Source: SbD1 sp049300095
Lineage (GTDB): Bacteria; Desulfobacterota; Syntrophobacteria; Syntrophobacterales; Syntrophobacteraceae
Assembly (NCBI GenBank): GCA_049300095.1
Contig: JBAQYM010000007.1
Span: 1-18,935, forward strand
DNA: 18,935 nt
Reading direction: 5' to 3'
In this document: piece by piece, positions 6,446 to 15,881 of the stretch
How the letters are laid out: each line of letters begins with the position of its first letter
Numbering within the stretch: the stretch's first letter is position 1
Translations under genes and position numbers: made by a program
The notes under the pieces: model-generated
What the model saw: only the letters and a program-made list of their open reading frames with translations
Database searches by the model: none
Told to the model about the DNA's origin: nothing

Positions 6446-6565
6446 ATGGAAGATAGCGCCAGGTATGCAAAAATCGTTGAGTGGTCGGAGGAAGATCATT
6501 GCTATCACTACATCCTGCCGGTTTTGACCGGCGTTTGTATCTCACCAGAAATGACAGGCAGATAA
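6446..6565 (+). pseudogene. HicB-like antitoxin relic
   Basis: A 39-codon frame from ATG 6446 to TAA 6563 begins MEDSARYAKIVEWSEEDHCY. This closely follows the N-terminal strand of HicB-type antitoxins (xYxKIVEWSxEDxCYVGxxPGL). After that it diverges and stops; the C-terminal half of the domain and any DNA-binding region are absent. No HicA-like toxin (short dsRBD-fold protein with a catalytic His) could be found in 6308-6445 in any plus-strand frame. It is probably a remnant of a HicAB or solitary HicB gene, although expression as a micropeptide cannot be excluded. The remainder of 6308-6705 holds no other recognisable gene and no convincing terminator. Confidence 0.5.
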
Positions 6566-6705
6566 TGCCCCAGATCTTTCCAGGGTCAATAATCTATTTT
6601 GTTACGTACAGAGGAGAGCTAACTTAAACTCCGGCGAGCCTTGGGCGGGGCCAAGACAGCCACGTTGTGACAATAGTGTAGGTGTGACCACTTTATTCAT
6701 TAATC

Positions 6706-9700
6706 TTATCTTATTCTCACCTCTACCGAGTGTTCCCGGTGGTCGTCAACAAGGGGAACCGCCTTGTCGTGCTGATCGACGCCATCAACCGTGACGCTCA
6801 TTTCGTCGCTACCTGTTTGCATTTGTATAACGGCAATGTGGTAAACCGTCTCCCGATAGCGGTAGTGCATCTTGAACCCCTCCCAATCCGCGGGGAGGCA
6901 CGGCGTAAAATACAGTTTATCGACTTCTAGTCTGAGCCCCAGGAGTGATTCCACGATCAGCCGGTACATCCATGCGGCCGAGCCCGTGTACCATGTCCAG
7001 CCGCCTCGGCCGGTATGCGGTGATACGGCATAGACATCGGCCGCAACGACGTAGGGTTCCACCTTGTAGGTGGCGGTCTCATAGGTCGATCTTGCATGGT
7101 TCACCGGGTTGATCATGGTGAAGAGTTCCCACGCGCGCCGCTTGTCTCCCAGGCGAGCGAACGCCATTGCCGCCCAGATGGCCGCATGCGTGTACTGGCC
7201 GCCGTTCTCTCTCACGCCGGGGACGTACCCTTTGATGTAGCCGGGATTCAACTCCGACTTGTCGAAGGGCGGATCCAGGAGTTGGATAAGCCCATGCTCG
7301 CGGCGAACGAGGTGCTCATCCAACGCTTCCATGGCCATGCGTGAATGCTCGGGACCTCCCGCGCCGGATAGTACGGACCAGCTCTGCGCAATCGAATCAA
7401 TCCGGCATTCGGGATTAACCGACGATCCAAGCGGGGAACCGTCGTCGAAGTATGCGCGGCGATACCACTCGCCGTCCCAGCCGTGCTCTTCGATATTGCT
7501 GCGCAGCCCCGCCGCCTCCCTTACGCAACGCTCGGCAAAAGGCGCGTCGCCATGCGTGCGGGCAACCTCGGCGAAGCGCATGAGCACTTCATACAGGAAA
7601 AATCCCAGCCATACGCTTTCGCCCGTGCCGTGCTCGCCCACCAGGTTCATGCCGTCGTTCCAGTCACCCGATCCGATGAGCGGCAACCCGTGCTCGCCGA
7701 ATCTGAGGCTGTTCAGGATGGCGCGGACACAGTGTTCGTAAAGACTCGCCGCCTCTTCGGAACGCCCGGGCAGATCGTAATATGAGTCTTCATCCTCGTT
7801 TACCGGGCGGCCCTGGACGAAGTGGACGGGCTCGTCCAACACGCCGGTGTCCCCTGTGTTTAGAACATAACGGCACGTCGTGAGCGGCAGCCAGAGGTAA
7901 TCGTCCGAACAGTGAGTACGCACACCCCGACCTGTTGGAGGATGCCACCAATGCTGAACATCTCCTTCCGGGAATTGACGGGACGCGCACAGGAGCAGGT
8001 GCTCACGCACGAGATGGGGCATGGCGTAAATGAGCGCCATCACGTCCTGCAACTGATCTCGGAATCCGAAGGCGCCTCCCGACTGGTAAAATCCGCTTCG
8101 CGCCCAAAGGCGGCACGCCAGGGTCTGGTACAAGAGCCAGCCGTTGGCCAGCACGTTTAAGGACTGGTCGGGTGTTTCCACATTTACCATCCCGAGGGTG
8201 TGCGTCCAATGCTGCCACACCACATCGAGGGCGCTGCGCGCGGCGGTTGACCCTCGAAAGCGATTGACAAGGTTTCGGGCATCGTCGGCGTCCCGCCCCA
8301 CGCCGAGCCTGAAGACGATCTCACGCTCTTGCCCGACGGCCAGATCAAAGCTCACCTGGATTGCGGCGCAGGGATCCAGGGCCGCCCCCACCTTGCCGGA
8401 AAGGTGCGTGCGCGTCATGGCGGCAGGAGCGCGCAACGTGCCGTTGCGGCCCAGGAACTCGGTCCGATCGCCGCTTACCGTGCGAGATGCATCGTCCACG
8501 TCGAAGAAGGCGGTCCGGTCGCTAAACTCCGTGTTATAGGGGTTGCGCGCGAAGAGTGCGCCGCTCTTCGGGTCAATTTCGGTGATCACGTGCATGCTCG
8601 ATTTCGGCCGCAGGTCGGCAAGGACCCATTCCGCATATCCGGTAGCGGAGAGTCGGCGGGATCGCCCGGACTCGTTGCGTACTTTGAGCACCGAGAACTT
8701 GATCGATGCGTCCAGGGCCACGTAAACCCACAGCTCGGAGCGGATGCCGCGCTCCGTGTGCTCGAAGACACTGTAGCCGAAGCCATGCCGGGTGACGTAA
8801 GGCGCCGTTCCGCGGCAGGGCAGCGGTGTGGGTGACCAGAAGTGGCCGAGCTCGTCATCACGGAGGTAAAACGCCTCACCGCTGGAATCGCTCACCGGAT
8901 CGTTTCCCCAGGGGGTGAGGCGGAACTCGTGTGCATTCTCGCTCCAGGTGTAGGCAAGGCCGCTCTCTGAAATGACTGTACCGAAGTGCGGGTTGGCCAG
9001 CACATTCACCCACGGCGCCGGCGTCACCTGCCCTTGCGCGGTGGTGATAACGTACTCGCGCCCATCCGGGGTGAATCCGCCAAGCCCGTTGAAAAACGTC
9101 AGATCGTGGCGAGGCAGCGGGGCGACCGCCTGGGGTTTCGGGCGATGGGTTCGGGTCGGGGTAAGGAGGGGCACGGTTACTTCCAACAGACTGCGGCCGT
9201 TGATCTGGTCCGCCAGCGACCCCCGGCTGTCGGTGATGATAGCGCGAGCAACCGTTTGGATCAGGATGCGGTCCTCCTCCGCTATCTGGTCCGCGGGTCT
9301 TACGAAAATGCCGCCGGGGCGATCGGTTAGGCTGACTTCGGTGCCCGCGGCAATGAGCCCCATGATCTGGTCGTGGAGGAGTTGCCGGTAACCGGCGTGG
9401 TCTTCATTCCAGATCACCAGGTCCACAGCCAGTCCGTTCAGGCGCCAGTAGGCGTGGGCCTGCACGAGTTGGCGCACCAGGTCGATATTTGCCGGATCTT
9501 CAATTTGCAGCAGCACAATCGGCAGATCGCCGGAGATGGCGTATCCCCAGAGACCGGATTGCCCCCTGCGGTTCTTGATGAGAACGCTCGGGTCGGCTCG
9601 CAGCGAAGCATTAGCGTAGATGATAGAGCCGGCAAGGCGACAATAGAGCTGCGTGTCGGCCTGCGTGGCGTTTATCTGCCGCAAGAGCACCTGGCTGTGT

Positions 9701-12700
9701 GTCCATGCCAGATCGAAGACACGATCCGCGAGACGCCTATCCTGGTATTTCTCGACAAGGCCCAGGCAAGCATCGCGGGTTTCTCCCATTCCGGAGACGA
9801 TATTTATCGTTGCCGATTTTTCCGGATCGAGCGTTATCCGATACCGGATGGCGACAATAGGGTCCAGCACCGACCCCTGGCTGTTTGAAAGCGCCCCTGA
9901 GGGATCGGATGAACCACTCATTGCTAGCGGGTCGGCGACGGTGTTTCCGCGGCCGATGAACCGCATCCGATCTGTCTCGTAAGAAATCTCCCCGATTTTC
10001 GCCCCATGCACGGCCATAAGGTGAAACATCCACGGCGCCTGCTCGTCGATGGAGCGCGTCCGGCGAGTGCAAAGAATCGCCCGCTGTTGCCGGATGATCT
10101 CGGTTTGAACAAAGAGGTTGCTGAACGCCGGATGCAGTGCGTCGGCGGCGGGCGGCGCCAGGACCACTTCCGCATAACTCGTCACGTCGATCTCTCTGCG
10201 CCTCCGAGTGCGGTTGGTGATAGTGATTCGGCGCAGATCGATATCATCCTCGGACGAAACAACGACCTCGGTGTAAACGTCAAGGTCGTCGTGCCGACAG
10301 CGAAACTCGGCTCGCCCTTCCGAAAAAACCGTCTCGAAGTTTTTGGATCGTTTCAGGGTCGGCTGATACGTTGTAGACCAGAACCTGCCGCTGGTCACAT
10401 CCCGGATGTAGCAGAACGCGCCCCGGTTGTCGCAGGTGCTGTCTTCGCCCCAACGTGTGACGGCGATGCCCTTCCAGCGGCTGTAACCGCCGCCGGCGTT
10501 CGTGATCATCAAGTGGTATCTGCCGTTCGAGAGCAATTGCACCTCAGGAACCGGCGTGTCCGGGCTGTTGAAAACACGCACCGGCGTCTCCGCGCCACTG
10601 GAAGCCGCATGCAGCTCGGCAAGCTCGGTAGTGTGCGCATAGAACGTGGTGGCCTTGGGGACCCGCTCCTGCAGCAACAGCATGGTCGCCTGGAACAAGG
10701 GTTCCGCCTCGAATCGTTTTTGCATCGGACGGTCCAGAAGCAGATAGGCCAAAGCAAGAAAGCTCATGCCCTGGTGATGCGCCATGAAGGAATGAACCAC
10801 GGCGCTCGATTGTCCACGCGGCAGGCGCGAAGGGGTGTAGTCGATCGCTTCATAGAAGCCGAATTTTCCTTCAAACCCTTCAGCGGCCAGCCGCTCGAGA
10901 TTCAAACATGCCTTCTCGGGCGCCACCATCAGCGCGAGCGCCGAGGCATAAGGCGCGATTACCAAATCCTCGGAGAGCCCTCGTTTTAGCCCCAGGCCGG
11001 GCACGCCGAATGCCCGGTACTGATGGTTGAGATGAACATCGATTGCATTGTAGCCGCATTCCGAGATGCCCCAGGGCACCCCGCATTTTCTCCCATACTC
11101 GATCTGGCTGGCCACAGCCGCCTTGCAGGTCTGGTCGAGCAGGGTGTTCTCGTATGTCGGCATCACCAGGAGCGGCATGAGGTATTCGAACATCGACCCG
11201 CTCCAGGAAAGGAGAATAGGCTCTCCACCAGTGGTAGTGAGCAGGCGTCCCAGGGCGAACCAGCTATCCTGGGGCAACTCTCCTTGAGCAATTGCCACAA
11301 AACTGGAAAATCTCGCTTCCGAAGCCAATAGATCGTAGTAGCTGGCGTCCCGCCGATGCTCGCTGACGTTGTATCCGATAGCCAGCAGGTGACGCGCCTT
11401 ATCGAACAGGAAATCATACTCCATACGGGCAAGCCCGCTCGATTGCAGTGCAAGGCGTTCAATAGCCGCAATCCTCGCACCGGCGCGCCGGCTTGCCTCC
11501 ATTATGAGAGGTCGAAGCTCATCAAGCCACGCCTTCTCCTCTGCCGTCACTTTCAGGGTAAGCCGGTGCTCGATTTCCGGCAGGAGATCCACTTCAAGGT
11601 TGGACAATTGGCGCAGCGTTGGGACCCCGTCGATACCGTGAAAATCCTGAAGTCTATTCTCAGAGGATAAGAGCGGCGCCCAGGGAGCGAGAAACATTAT
11701 CTCATCGAGCGCATCCACGCATTGCCGGACGAATGAATCCGCCCACCACTTCAATTGGCTATCAGGGCCTGCTTGAAGGGCATCGACGCCTGCGGCCATT
11801 TCAACGGCGGCCGTTGCCAGCCGATCCAGGCACAGTCGTGCCTCTGAGAGCGTGGCTGGTGGGGAGGCGGCCGCGAGATCCAGCTCCTTCTGAAGTTGAG
11901 CAAGCCGGGTCGGAGCGGAGGCCCCCGCAACGTCCACGAGGACCCTCAATGTGTCGCTGAGCCCCTCGAACAGGCGTGCTCCCAGGATATTGTCGTCGGG
12001 AAGAGCGAGCAAACCCTGCCGCAATGCCAGCAGATGGCCAGCGAGATTCCCACTGTCAACCGACGAAATGTAGAGGGGCAACAAAGGCTTGAGAGATTGC
12101 GTGTCGTACCAGTTATAGAAGTGGCCCCGGTACCGCTCCAAATCTTCCATTGTGCGAAGGGTGTTAGCAGTTCGTTCGATGAGTTGTCCGGCCGGAATAT
12201 AGCCGAAATCGTATGCGGATAAATTCGCCAGCAGCGCAAATCCCATGTTGGTGGGCGACGTGCGGTGCGCGACCACGGCGGTGGGTTGCTCCTGAAAGTT
12301 ATCGGGCGGCAGCCAATTATCTTCCGGGCCGACGAATGTTTCGAAAAACGCCCAGGTTTTCCGGGAGAGTTTCCGGAGAAAGAGGGTCTGTTTAGTCGTG
12401 AGCGTTGCTTCACGATGGGCGAGTGGCCGGCTGATCCACCAGACGATAGCGGGGGAAGCAAACCAGAGACCCAGAATGGGCAAAGCCACAAGCAGCGCGG
12501 TCGGCCTCAACAGCGCGAGAGTAATGGCCGCGGCGGCGGCAATGACCGGGGCGATCCACATAGTCCGGTAAGAGCCGGCGAGGTCGGTGCGGCCGTCGCG
12601 GTCCGGGCCGCTCGAGGGGTTCCATTCGAGAAGCCGCCTGTGCGTGATCAGCAGGCGCCAGGCCGTGCGCAAAACCGCATCCAGACTGAAAAATGCCTCG

Positions 12701-15447
12701 TAGGGAAGACACACGAGCGTAAATATAGCCTGAGCAAGGCCCCGGCCGGCCGAGCGCACCGCGGCTCCGAGGTGCTGACCCAAAGTCACATCGCCCGGCT
12801 TTCGGACAACGTCCAGGACAGCGCTGATCAAAGAAGGAATCAGGATGATTCCCATCACCGACAAGGTCCAGAACCCGGCCGACGGCAATAATGCCCAGCC
12901 CAGCAGCAGCAGGAGTGTCAAAGCCGCGGGCGCGAGACTGCGCCTCAGGTTGTCGAAGATCTTCCACCGGGACAGCATCGAGAGCGGGTTCTTCTGAAGG
13001 CGCGAATCGGGGCCGGGAACGCCCGGCGTTACCCATTGCGCGATCTGCCAATCCCCTCGAATCCAACGGTGTCGGCGGCTCACGTCCGCGCTGTAGCGAG
13101 ACGGGTATTCCTCGTATAATTGCACATCGCTCAACAGCCCGGCCCGCGCGTAGCAACCTTCCAAGAGATCGTGGCTCAGGATCCGGTTGGCGGGAAAACG
13201 CCCGTCCATCGCACGCTCAAACGCATCGACGTCATAGATCCCCTTGCCAATGAAAGAGCCTTCACCGAACAGGTCCTGGTAAACATCGGAAACGGCGCGC
13301 GTGTAAGGATCGATGCCGGGGTCACTTCCGCACATGCGCGCATAGCGCGACCTGTTCGCTCCGGGCAGGCTCACCGCCACCCGCGGCTGAAGGATGCCGT
13401 ACCCCTCACTGACACGCCGCTTGTCCTCGTCGTAGCGCGCGCGATTCAGGGGGTGCGCCATGGCCCCCACGAACTGCCACGCCGAATCGCGCGCCAGTTG
13501 CGTATCCGTATCCAGGGTGATCACGTACTTCACGTTCGCCAAAATCGCAGTTTCACCGACGACGAGCGAGAAGCGATCCACGGGGTCAGCATGCGGCCCG
13601 GCGCGCAGCAGCCAATTCAGGTCCGCAAGCTTCCCTCGCTTACGTTCGTATCCCATCCAGATTCGGTCGATGGGATTCCATCGGCGGGGGCGATGGAAGA
13701 GGAAGAAAATATCGTCTTCCGAACCCCGATACTTTTCATTCAGCTCTTCGATTCTTTGCCGGGCCAGCCGCCGCAGCGGTTCGTCCTCCGGAAGCGTTTC
13801 TTCGAGCGAATCTCGAAAGTCGGTCAGCAGGCCGAAGTGCAGATGGTCGTCCCGATTTGCAAGGAAACGGACTTCCAGCGCATCTATCAAGTCCTCGATG
13901 TTTTGAACGCTTGTGAGCATGGTCGGGACTATCACCAGAGTGCGCGATTCCCGCGGGATTCCTTTGGAGAAGTCCATTCGAGGCAGCGGATGCGGCGTCG
14001 CCAGCAACGTGGCCAGCCAGTTCACCGCGGCCACCGCCAGATGGGTTGCGCACAGAAGCGAAAGAACCCCGGTCAGCGCGAGCAGCCGGCCGTGCAACCC
14101 GCCGCCATGCGCCTGCACCGTAAGGAGCCAGGCGAAGACCGCCGAACCCAGCAGGATCGTGCCGCCATACAGCAGCAACGGGAACCGGCGGCTGACTTTG
14201 CGAAGAGCCTCGGAGAGTGATAAACGCACCTCCGCCGTTCGTTCGAGCTGCGCCAATCCCTTGTCGACCAGATAGAAACCGACATGTGCCGTGCGATCAT
14301 CGCCGCCGTTCCTGGCGGCGCCCTCGTGCGCCAACTGGATCGCCCGGCGCGCCACCTCGTTCTCGGAGTGCAAACTGTTCTTCGCAGTCTTCTCCACGAC
14401 GTGGCGGTAGCGATCGCGGCTAGCGAAATCCATCTCGCCATAGACGCCCACGGGATCCTCACGCAGGGTCTGCTCGACCATGCTCATGGTCTCGACAAAC
14501 TCGCGCCAGTCCATCGCACCCAGGAAACGGAGGCTGCCGATGCTATTGCTCATCGACACCTGGTCCGCGGCCTGTTGCTGGTTCTCAGAGCGCACCAACT
14601 GTTCTATGGTCAGGCCGGACTCGGATAGTCGCTGTTCGATCCAGGTGAGCGGCAATGCCAGAGCGGGACCCTGCCCCTGCAAGCGGCGCGTGAGTTCCGC
14701 AACGAACGAACTCACCATCGGGGGGTCTGACCGCGCCATATCCGCGATCACCAGAATCAGGCTCTTCGGGTCCTTCGCGGCGATCTCCGTCATCTGGTCC
14801 GCCCAAAAATCGGCGCGATTTCTATCCATCCTGTCGGCGGAGATCCTGGCGGCAACCCGCCGAAGATTCTCGATCAGGGCCAGGCGCAGCATGATGGGGA
14901 TGGCCCACAGTTCGCCCAACTTCAGGATGGTCACCGTCTGGTAGGCGGCTACGAAACTGCTGAGGCTCTCCGGATCCACACGTCCATCGCCGTGCGATAT
15001 AGTCTCCAGTGCAATGTCATAGACCTGCGGAAGCCCGGCTGATGGGCCGTCAAGCAAGCGCGGCAGCTCTTGGCTGTAGCCCTTTGGCAAGTGACGTTTA
15101 GCTGTGCGTATCTGCTCTTCAATTAAATAGAAGTTGTCGAGCAGCCATTCGCCGGCCGGAGTAATCCTGCGGTCTGCCTTGACGGCCTCCGTCAGCAGGG
15201 TGTGGACTGAAAGCAGGACACCTTCATTCTCGGCCAGCCGCGTCAGAAGCCGGTCCCGCGGGCGTGCCGAACTCAGCCTGTGCCAGCCCGCGAGAGTCTT
15301 GCCATGCTGCTCCATCTGATCGGCACTGAACAACTCCGATCGCAGTGGCGGTTCGGCGGCGGCGCACTTCTGTGCCGGACCGCTTCCGCCCGGACGTACT
15401 CTCAAACGAAGCAAGGTCCGGCAAATTGTCTTGCCGCTCAATTCCAT
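6706..15447 (-). CDS. ndvB: Cyclic beta-1,2-glucan synthase (NdvB/ChvB/Cgs type)
   Basis: One uninterrupted 2,913-residue protein, matching the usual 2,800-2,900 of the family. It is an inner-membrane enzyme that polymerises UDP-glucose into beta-1,2-glucan, cyclises it and trims ring size. Domains in order: cytoplasmic N-terminus; membrane helices at about 422-480; GT84 glycosyltransferase with D646-T-D648 and the RxxRW motif R791-W795; further helices at about 839-1004; glycoamylase-like cyclisation domain at about 1045-1600 (WLPPDNFQEQP, MAHHQGMSF), recently classed GH189; then GH94 phosphorylase-type modules, with the catalytic motif GSGDWNDGMN around D2595. All key motifs are intact, so activity is expected. 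The start has GAGGTGG upstream and immediately follows the stop of a 45-codon ORF. The product would act in osmotic adaptation or envelope function. No ChvA/NdvA exporter gene is in the window. Confidence 0.96.
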   Translation of the reverse strand: MELSGKTICRTLLRLRVRPGGSGPAQKCAAAEPPLRSELFSADQMEQHGKTLAGWHRLSSARPRDRLLTRLAENEGVLLSVHTLLTEAVKADRRITPAGEWLLDNFYLIEEQIRTAKRHLPKGYSQELPRLLDGPSAGLPQVYDIALETISHGDGRVDPESLSSFVAAYQTVTILKLGELWAIPIMLRLALIENLRRVAARISADRMDRNRADFWADQMTEIAAKDPKSLILVIADMARSDPPMVSSFVAELTRRLQGQGPALALPLTWIEQRLSESGLTIEQLVRSENQQQAADQVSMSNSIGSLRFLGAMDWREFVETMSMVEQTLREDPVGVYGEMDFASRDRYRHVVEKTAKNSLHSENEVARRAIQLAHEGAARNGGDDRTAHVGFYLVDKGLAQLERTAEVRLSLSEALRKVSRRFPLLLYGGTILLGSAVFAWLLTVQAHGGGLHGRLLALTGVLSLLCATHLAVAAVNWLATLLATPHPLPRMDFSKGIPRESRTLVIVPTMLTSVQNIEDLIDALEVRFLANRDDHLHFGLLTDFRDSLEETLPEDEPLRRLARQRIEELNEKYRGSEDDIFFLFHRPRRWNPIDRIWMGYERKRGKLADLNWLLRAGPHADPVDRFSLVVGETAILANVKYVITLDTDTQLARDSAWQFVGAMAHPLNRARYDEDKRRVSEGYGILQPRVAVSLPGANRSRYARMCGSDPGIDPYTRAVSDVYQDLFGEGSFIGKGIYDVDAFERAMDGRFPANRILSHDLLEGCYARAGLLSDVQLYEEYPSRYSADVSRRHRWIRGDWQIAQWVTPGVPGPDSRLQKNPLSMLSRWKIFDNLRRSLAPAALTLLLLLGWALLPSAGFWTLSVMGIILIPSLISAVLDVVRKPGDVTLGQHLGAAVRSAGRGLAQAIFTLVCLPYEAFFSLDAVLRTAWRLLITHRRLLEWNPSSGPDRDGRTDLAGSYRTMWIAPVIAAAAAITLALLRPTALLVALPILGLWFASPAIVWWISRPLAHREATLTTKQTLFLRKLSRKTWAFFETFVGPEDNWLPPDNFQEQPTAVVAHRTSPTNMGFALLANLSAYDFGYIPAGQLIERTANTLRTMEDLERYRGHFYNWYDTQSLKPLLPLYISSVDSGNLAGHLLALRQGLLALPDDNILGARLFEGLSDTLRVLVDVAGASAPTRLAQLQKELDLAAASPPATLSEARLCLDRLATAAVEMAAGVDALQAGPDSQLKWWADSFVRQCVDALDEIMFLAPWAPLLSSENRLQDFHGIDGVPTLRQLSNLEVDLLPEIEHRLTLKVTAEEKAWLDELRPLIMEASRRAGARIAAIERLALQSSGLARMEYDFLFDKARHLLAIGYNVSEHRRDASYYDLLASEARFSSFVAIAQGELPQDSWFALGRLLTTTGGEPILLSWSGSMFEYLMPLLVMPTYENTLLDQTCKAAVASQIEYGRKCGVPWGISECGYNAIDVHLNHQYRAFGVPGLGLKRGLSEDLVIAPYASALALMVAPEKACLNLERLAAEGFEGKFGFYEAIDYTPSRLPRGQSSAVVHSFMAHHQGMSFLALAYLLLDRPMQKRFEAEPLFQATMLLLQERVPKATTFYAHTTELAELHAASSGAETPVRVFNSPDTPVPEVQLLSNGRYHLMITNAGGGYSRWKGIAVTRWGEDSTCDNRGAFCYIRDVTSGRFWSTTYQPTLKRSKNFETVFSEGRAEFRCRHDDLDVYTEVVVSSEDDIDLRRITITNRTRRRREIDVTSYAEVVLAPPAADALHPAFSNLFVQTEIIRQQRAILCTRRTRSIDEQAPWMFHLMAVHGAKIGEISYETDRMRFIGRGNTVADPLAMSGSSDPSGALSNSQGSVLDPIVAIRYRITLDPEKSATINIVSGMGETRDACLGLVEKYQDRRLADRVFDLAWTHSQVLLRQINATQADTQLYCRLAGSIIYANASLRADPSVLIKNRRGQSGLWGYAISGDLPIVLLQIEDPANIDLVRQLVQAHAYWRLNGLAVDLVIWNEDHAGYRQLLHDQIMGLIAAGTEVSLTDRPGGIFVRPADQIAEEDRILIQTVARAIITDSRGSLADQINGRSLLEVTVPLLTPTRTHRPKPQAVAPLPRHDLTFFNGLGGFTPDGREYVITTAQGQVTPAPWVNVLANPHFGTVISESGLAYTWSENAHEFRLTPWGNDPVSDSSGEAFYLRDDELGHFWSPTPLPCRGTAPYVTRHGFGYSVFEHTERGIRSELWVYVALDASIKFSVLKVRNESGRSRRLSATGYAEWVLADLRPKSSMHVITEIDPKSGALFARNPYNTEFSDRTAFFDVDDASRTVSGDRTEFLGRNGTLRAPAAMTRTHLSGKVGAALDPCAAIQVSFDLAVGQEREIVFRLGVGRDADDARNLVNRFRGSTAARSALDVVWQHWTHTLGMVNVETPDQSLNVLANGWLLYQTLACRLWARSGFYQSGGAFGFRDQLQDVMALIYAMPHLVREHLLLCASRQFPEGDVQHWWHPPTGRGVRTHCSDDYLWLPLTTCRYVLNTGDTGVLDEPVHFVQGRPVNEDEDSYYDLPGRSEEAASLYEHCVRAILNSLRFGEHGLPLIGSGDWNDGMNLVGEHGTGESVWLGFFLYEVLMRFAEVARTHGDAPFAERCVREAAGLRSNIEEHGWDGEWYRRAYFDDGSPLGSSVNPECRIDSIAQSWSVLSGAGGPEHSRMAMEALDEHLVRREHGLIQLLDPPFDKSELNPGYIKGYVPGVRENGGQYTHAAIWAAMAFARLGDKRRAWELFTMINPVNHARSTYETATYKVEPYVVAADVYAVSPHTGRGGWTWYTGSAAWMYRLIVESLLGLRLEVDKLYFTPCLPADWEGFKMHYRYRETVYHIAVIQMQTGSDEMSVTVDGVDQHDKAVPLVDDHREHSVEVRIR

Positions 15448-15585
15448 CTACTTCCACCTCTTGACCTTCTTAACCGTATTCTTCCTTCGCAACTCACGTG
15501 CACCAGGTTCTGTCTTCCGCTTTGTATGCCCTTCATCGACACTTTTACCGCTGCCTTTGTTGTTTCTATCTTTATTGCTCAGCAT
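15448..15585 (-). CDS. Small basic ORF abutting the glucan synthase start
   Basis: A 45-codon frame from ATG 15585 ends in TAG (15450-15448) directly before the glucan synthase ATG, with no gap. AAAGGAA lies about 9-10 nt upstream of its start. The peptide begins MLSNKDRNNKGSG and ends NTVKKVKRWK. It is very rich in Lys and Arg, with no hydrophobic segment, so it would be a soluble basic peptide. The zero-nucleotide junction suggests translational coupling or a leader-peptide role for the large downstream gene. A TATAAT hexamer overlaps the start codon and could instead be a -10 element, in which case the frame might be chance. No homologue is recognised. Confidence 0.4.
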   Translation of the reverse strand: MLSNKDRNNKGSGKSVDEGHTKRKTEPGARELRRKNTVKKVKRWK

Positions 15586-15625
15586 TATATGCAATTCCTT
15601 TTTTGGAAATGGTAACGATCCACTT

Positions 15626-15847
15626 CTACCTCGAAGCTGCCCATCTCCGTATTATCCCCGCGACCTTCTCGAATGAATGCTCCTTCGCAAGGAACCAAAA
15701 ATCGGGATAGGTGCGCCCGTACTCCTGTGAGTCCCTCATTCCAACGGTAAATGAAACGGTCTTTCCGCCATCATCGAGAGAGAGATCACCTTGCACGCAA
15801 CCTCGGGCCTGTGCGATGGCTTTCCGAATTGAGGATTTTGAAAGCAT
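15626..15847 (-). CDS. Hypothetical 73-residue protein upstream of the glucan synthase
   Basis: A 73-codon frame starts at ATG 15847 and is preceded by AAAGGA at good spacing. The sequence is compact and protein-like: a basic helix (SSIRKAIAQARG), an acidic beta-type stretch (GDLSLDDGGKTVSFTVGMRD), an aromatic segment (YGRTYPDFWFLAKEHSF), and a final basic helix ending IIRRWAASR. No signal peptide, membrane segment or known motif is seen. It lies 40 bp before the 45-codon ORF and on the same strand as the glucan synthase, so these three probably share a transcript. The function is unknown, and it is not part of any glucan synthase module known to me. Confidence 0.6.
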   Translation of the reverse strand: MLSKSSIRKAIAQARGCVQGDLSLDDGGKTVSFTVGMRDSQEYGRTYPDFWFLAKEHSFEKVAGIIRRWAASR

Positions 15848-15866
15848 GGTTTTTTCCTTTAGGATT

Positions 15867-15881
15867 ACCGGCGTAGCCGGT
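15867..15881. promoter_or_regulatory. Perfect hairpin in the leader of the 73-residue ORF
   Basis: ACCGGC, a 3-nt loop GTA, then GCCGGT lie 20 bp upstream of ATG 15847. It could be an operator dyad or a leader hairpin. Neither strand has a T-tract after it, so it is not a terminator. Confidence 0.35.

Noticed and set aside
6640..6655. CTTGG...CCAAG hairpin as a terminator for the glucan synthase gene
   Set aside because: The stem is only 5 bp, and no T-run follows on the minus strand.
10006..10989. 327-codon plus-strand ORF, and other long ORFs antisense to the glucan synthase gene
   Set aside because: They are shadows produced by high GC codon use opposite a gene with strong family motifs throughout; none has recognisable domains.
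13120..14220. 366-codon plus-strand ORF
   Set aside because: It is antisense to the GT84 region of the glucan synthase, which contains the catalytic DxD and RxxRW motifs. Its own composition (R/Q/P-rich) is not protein-like.
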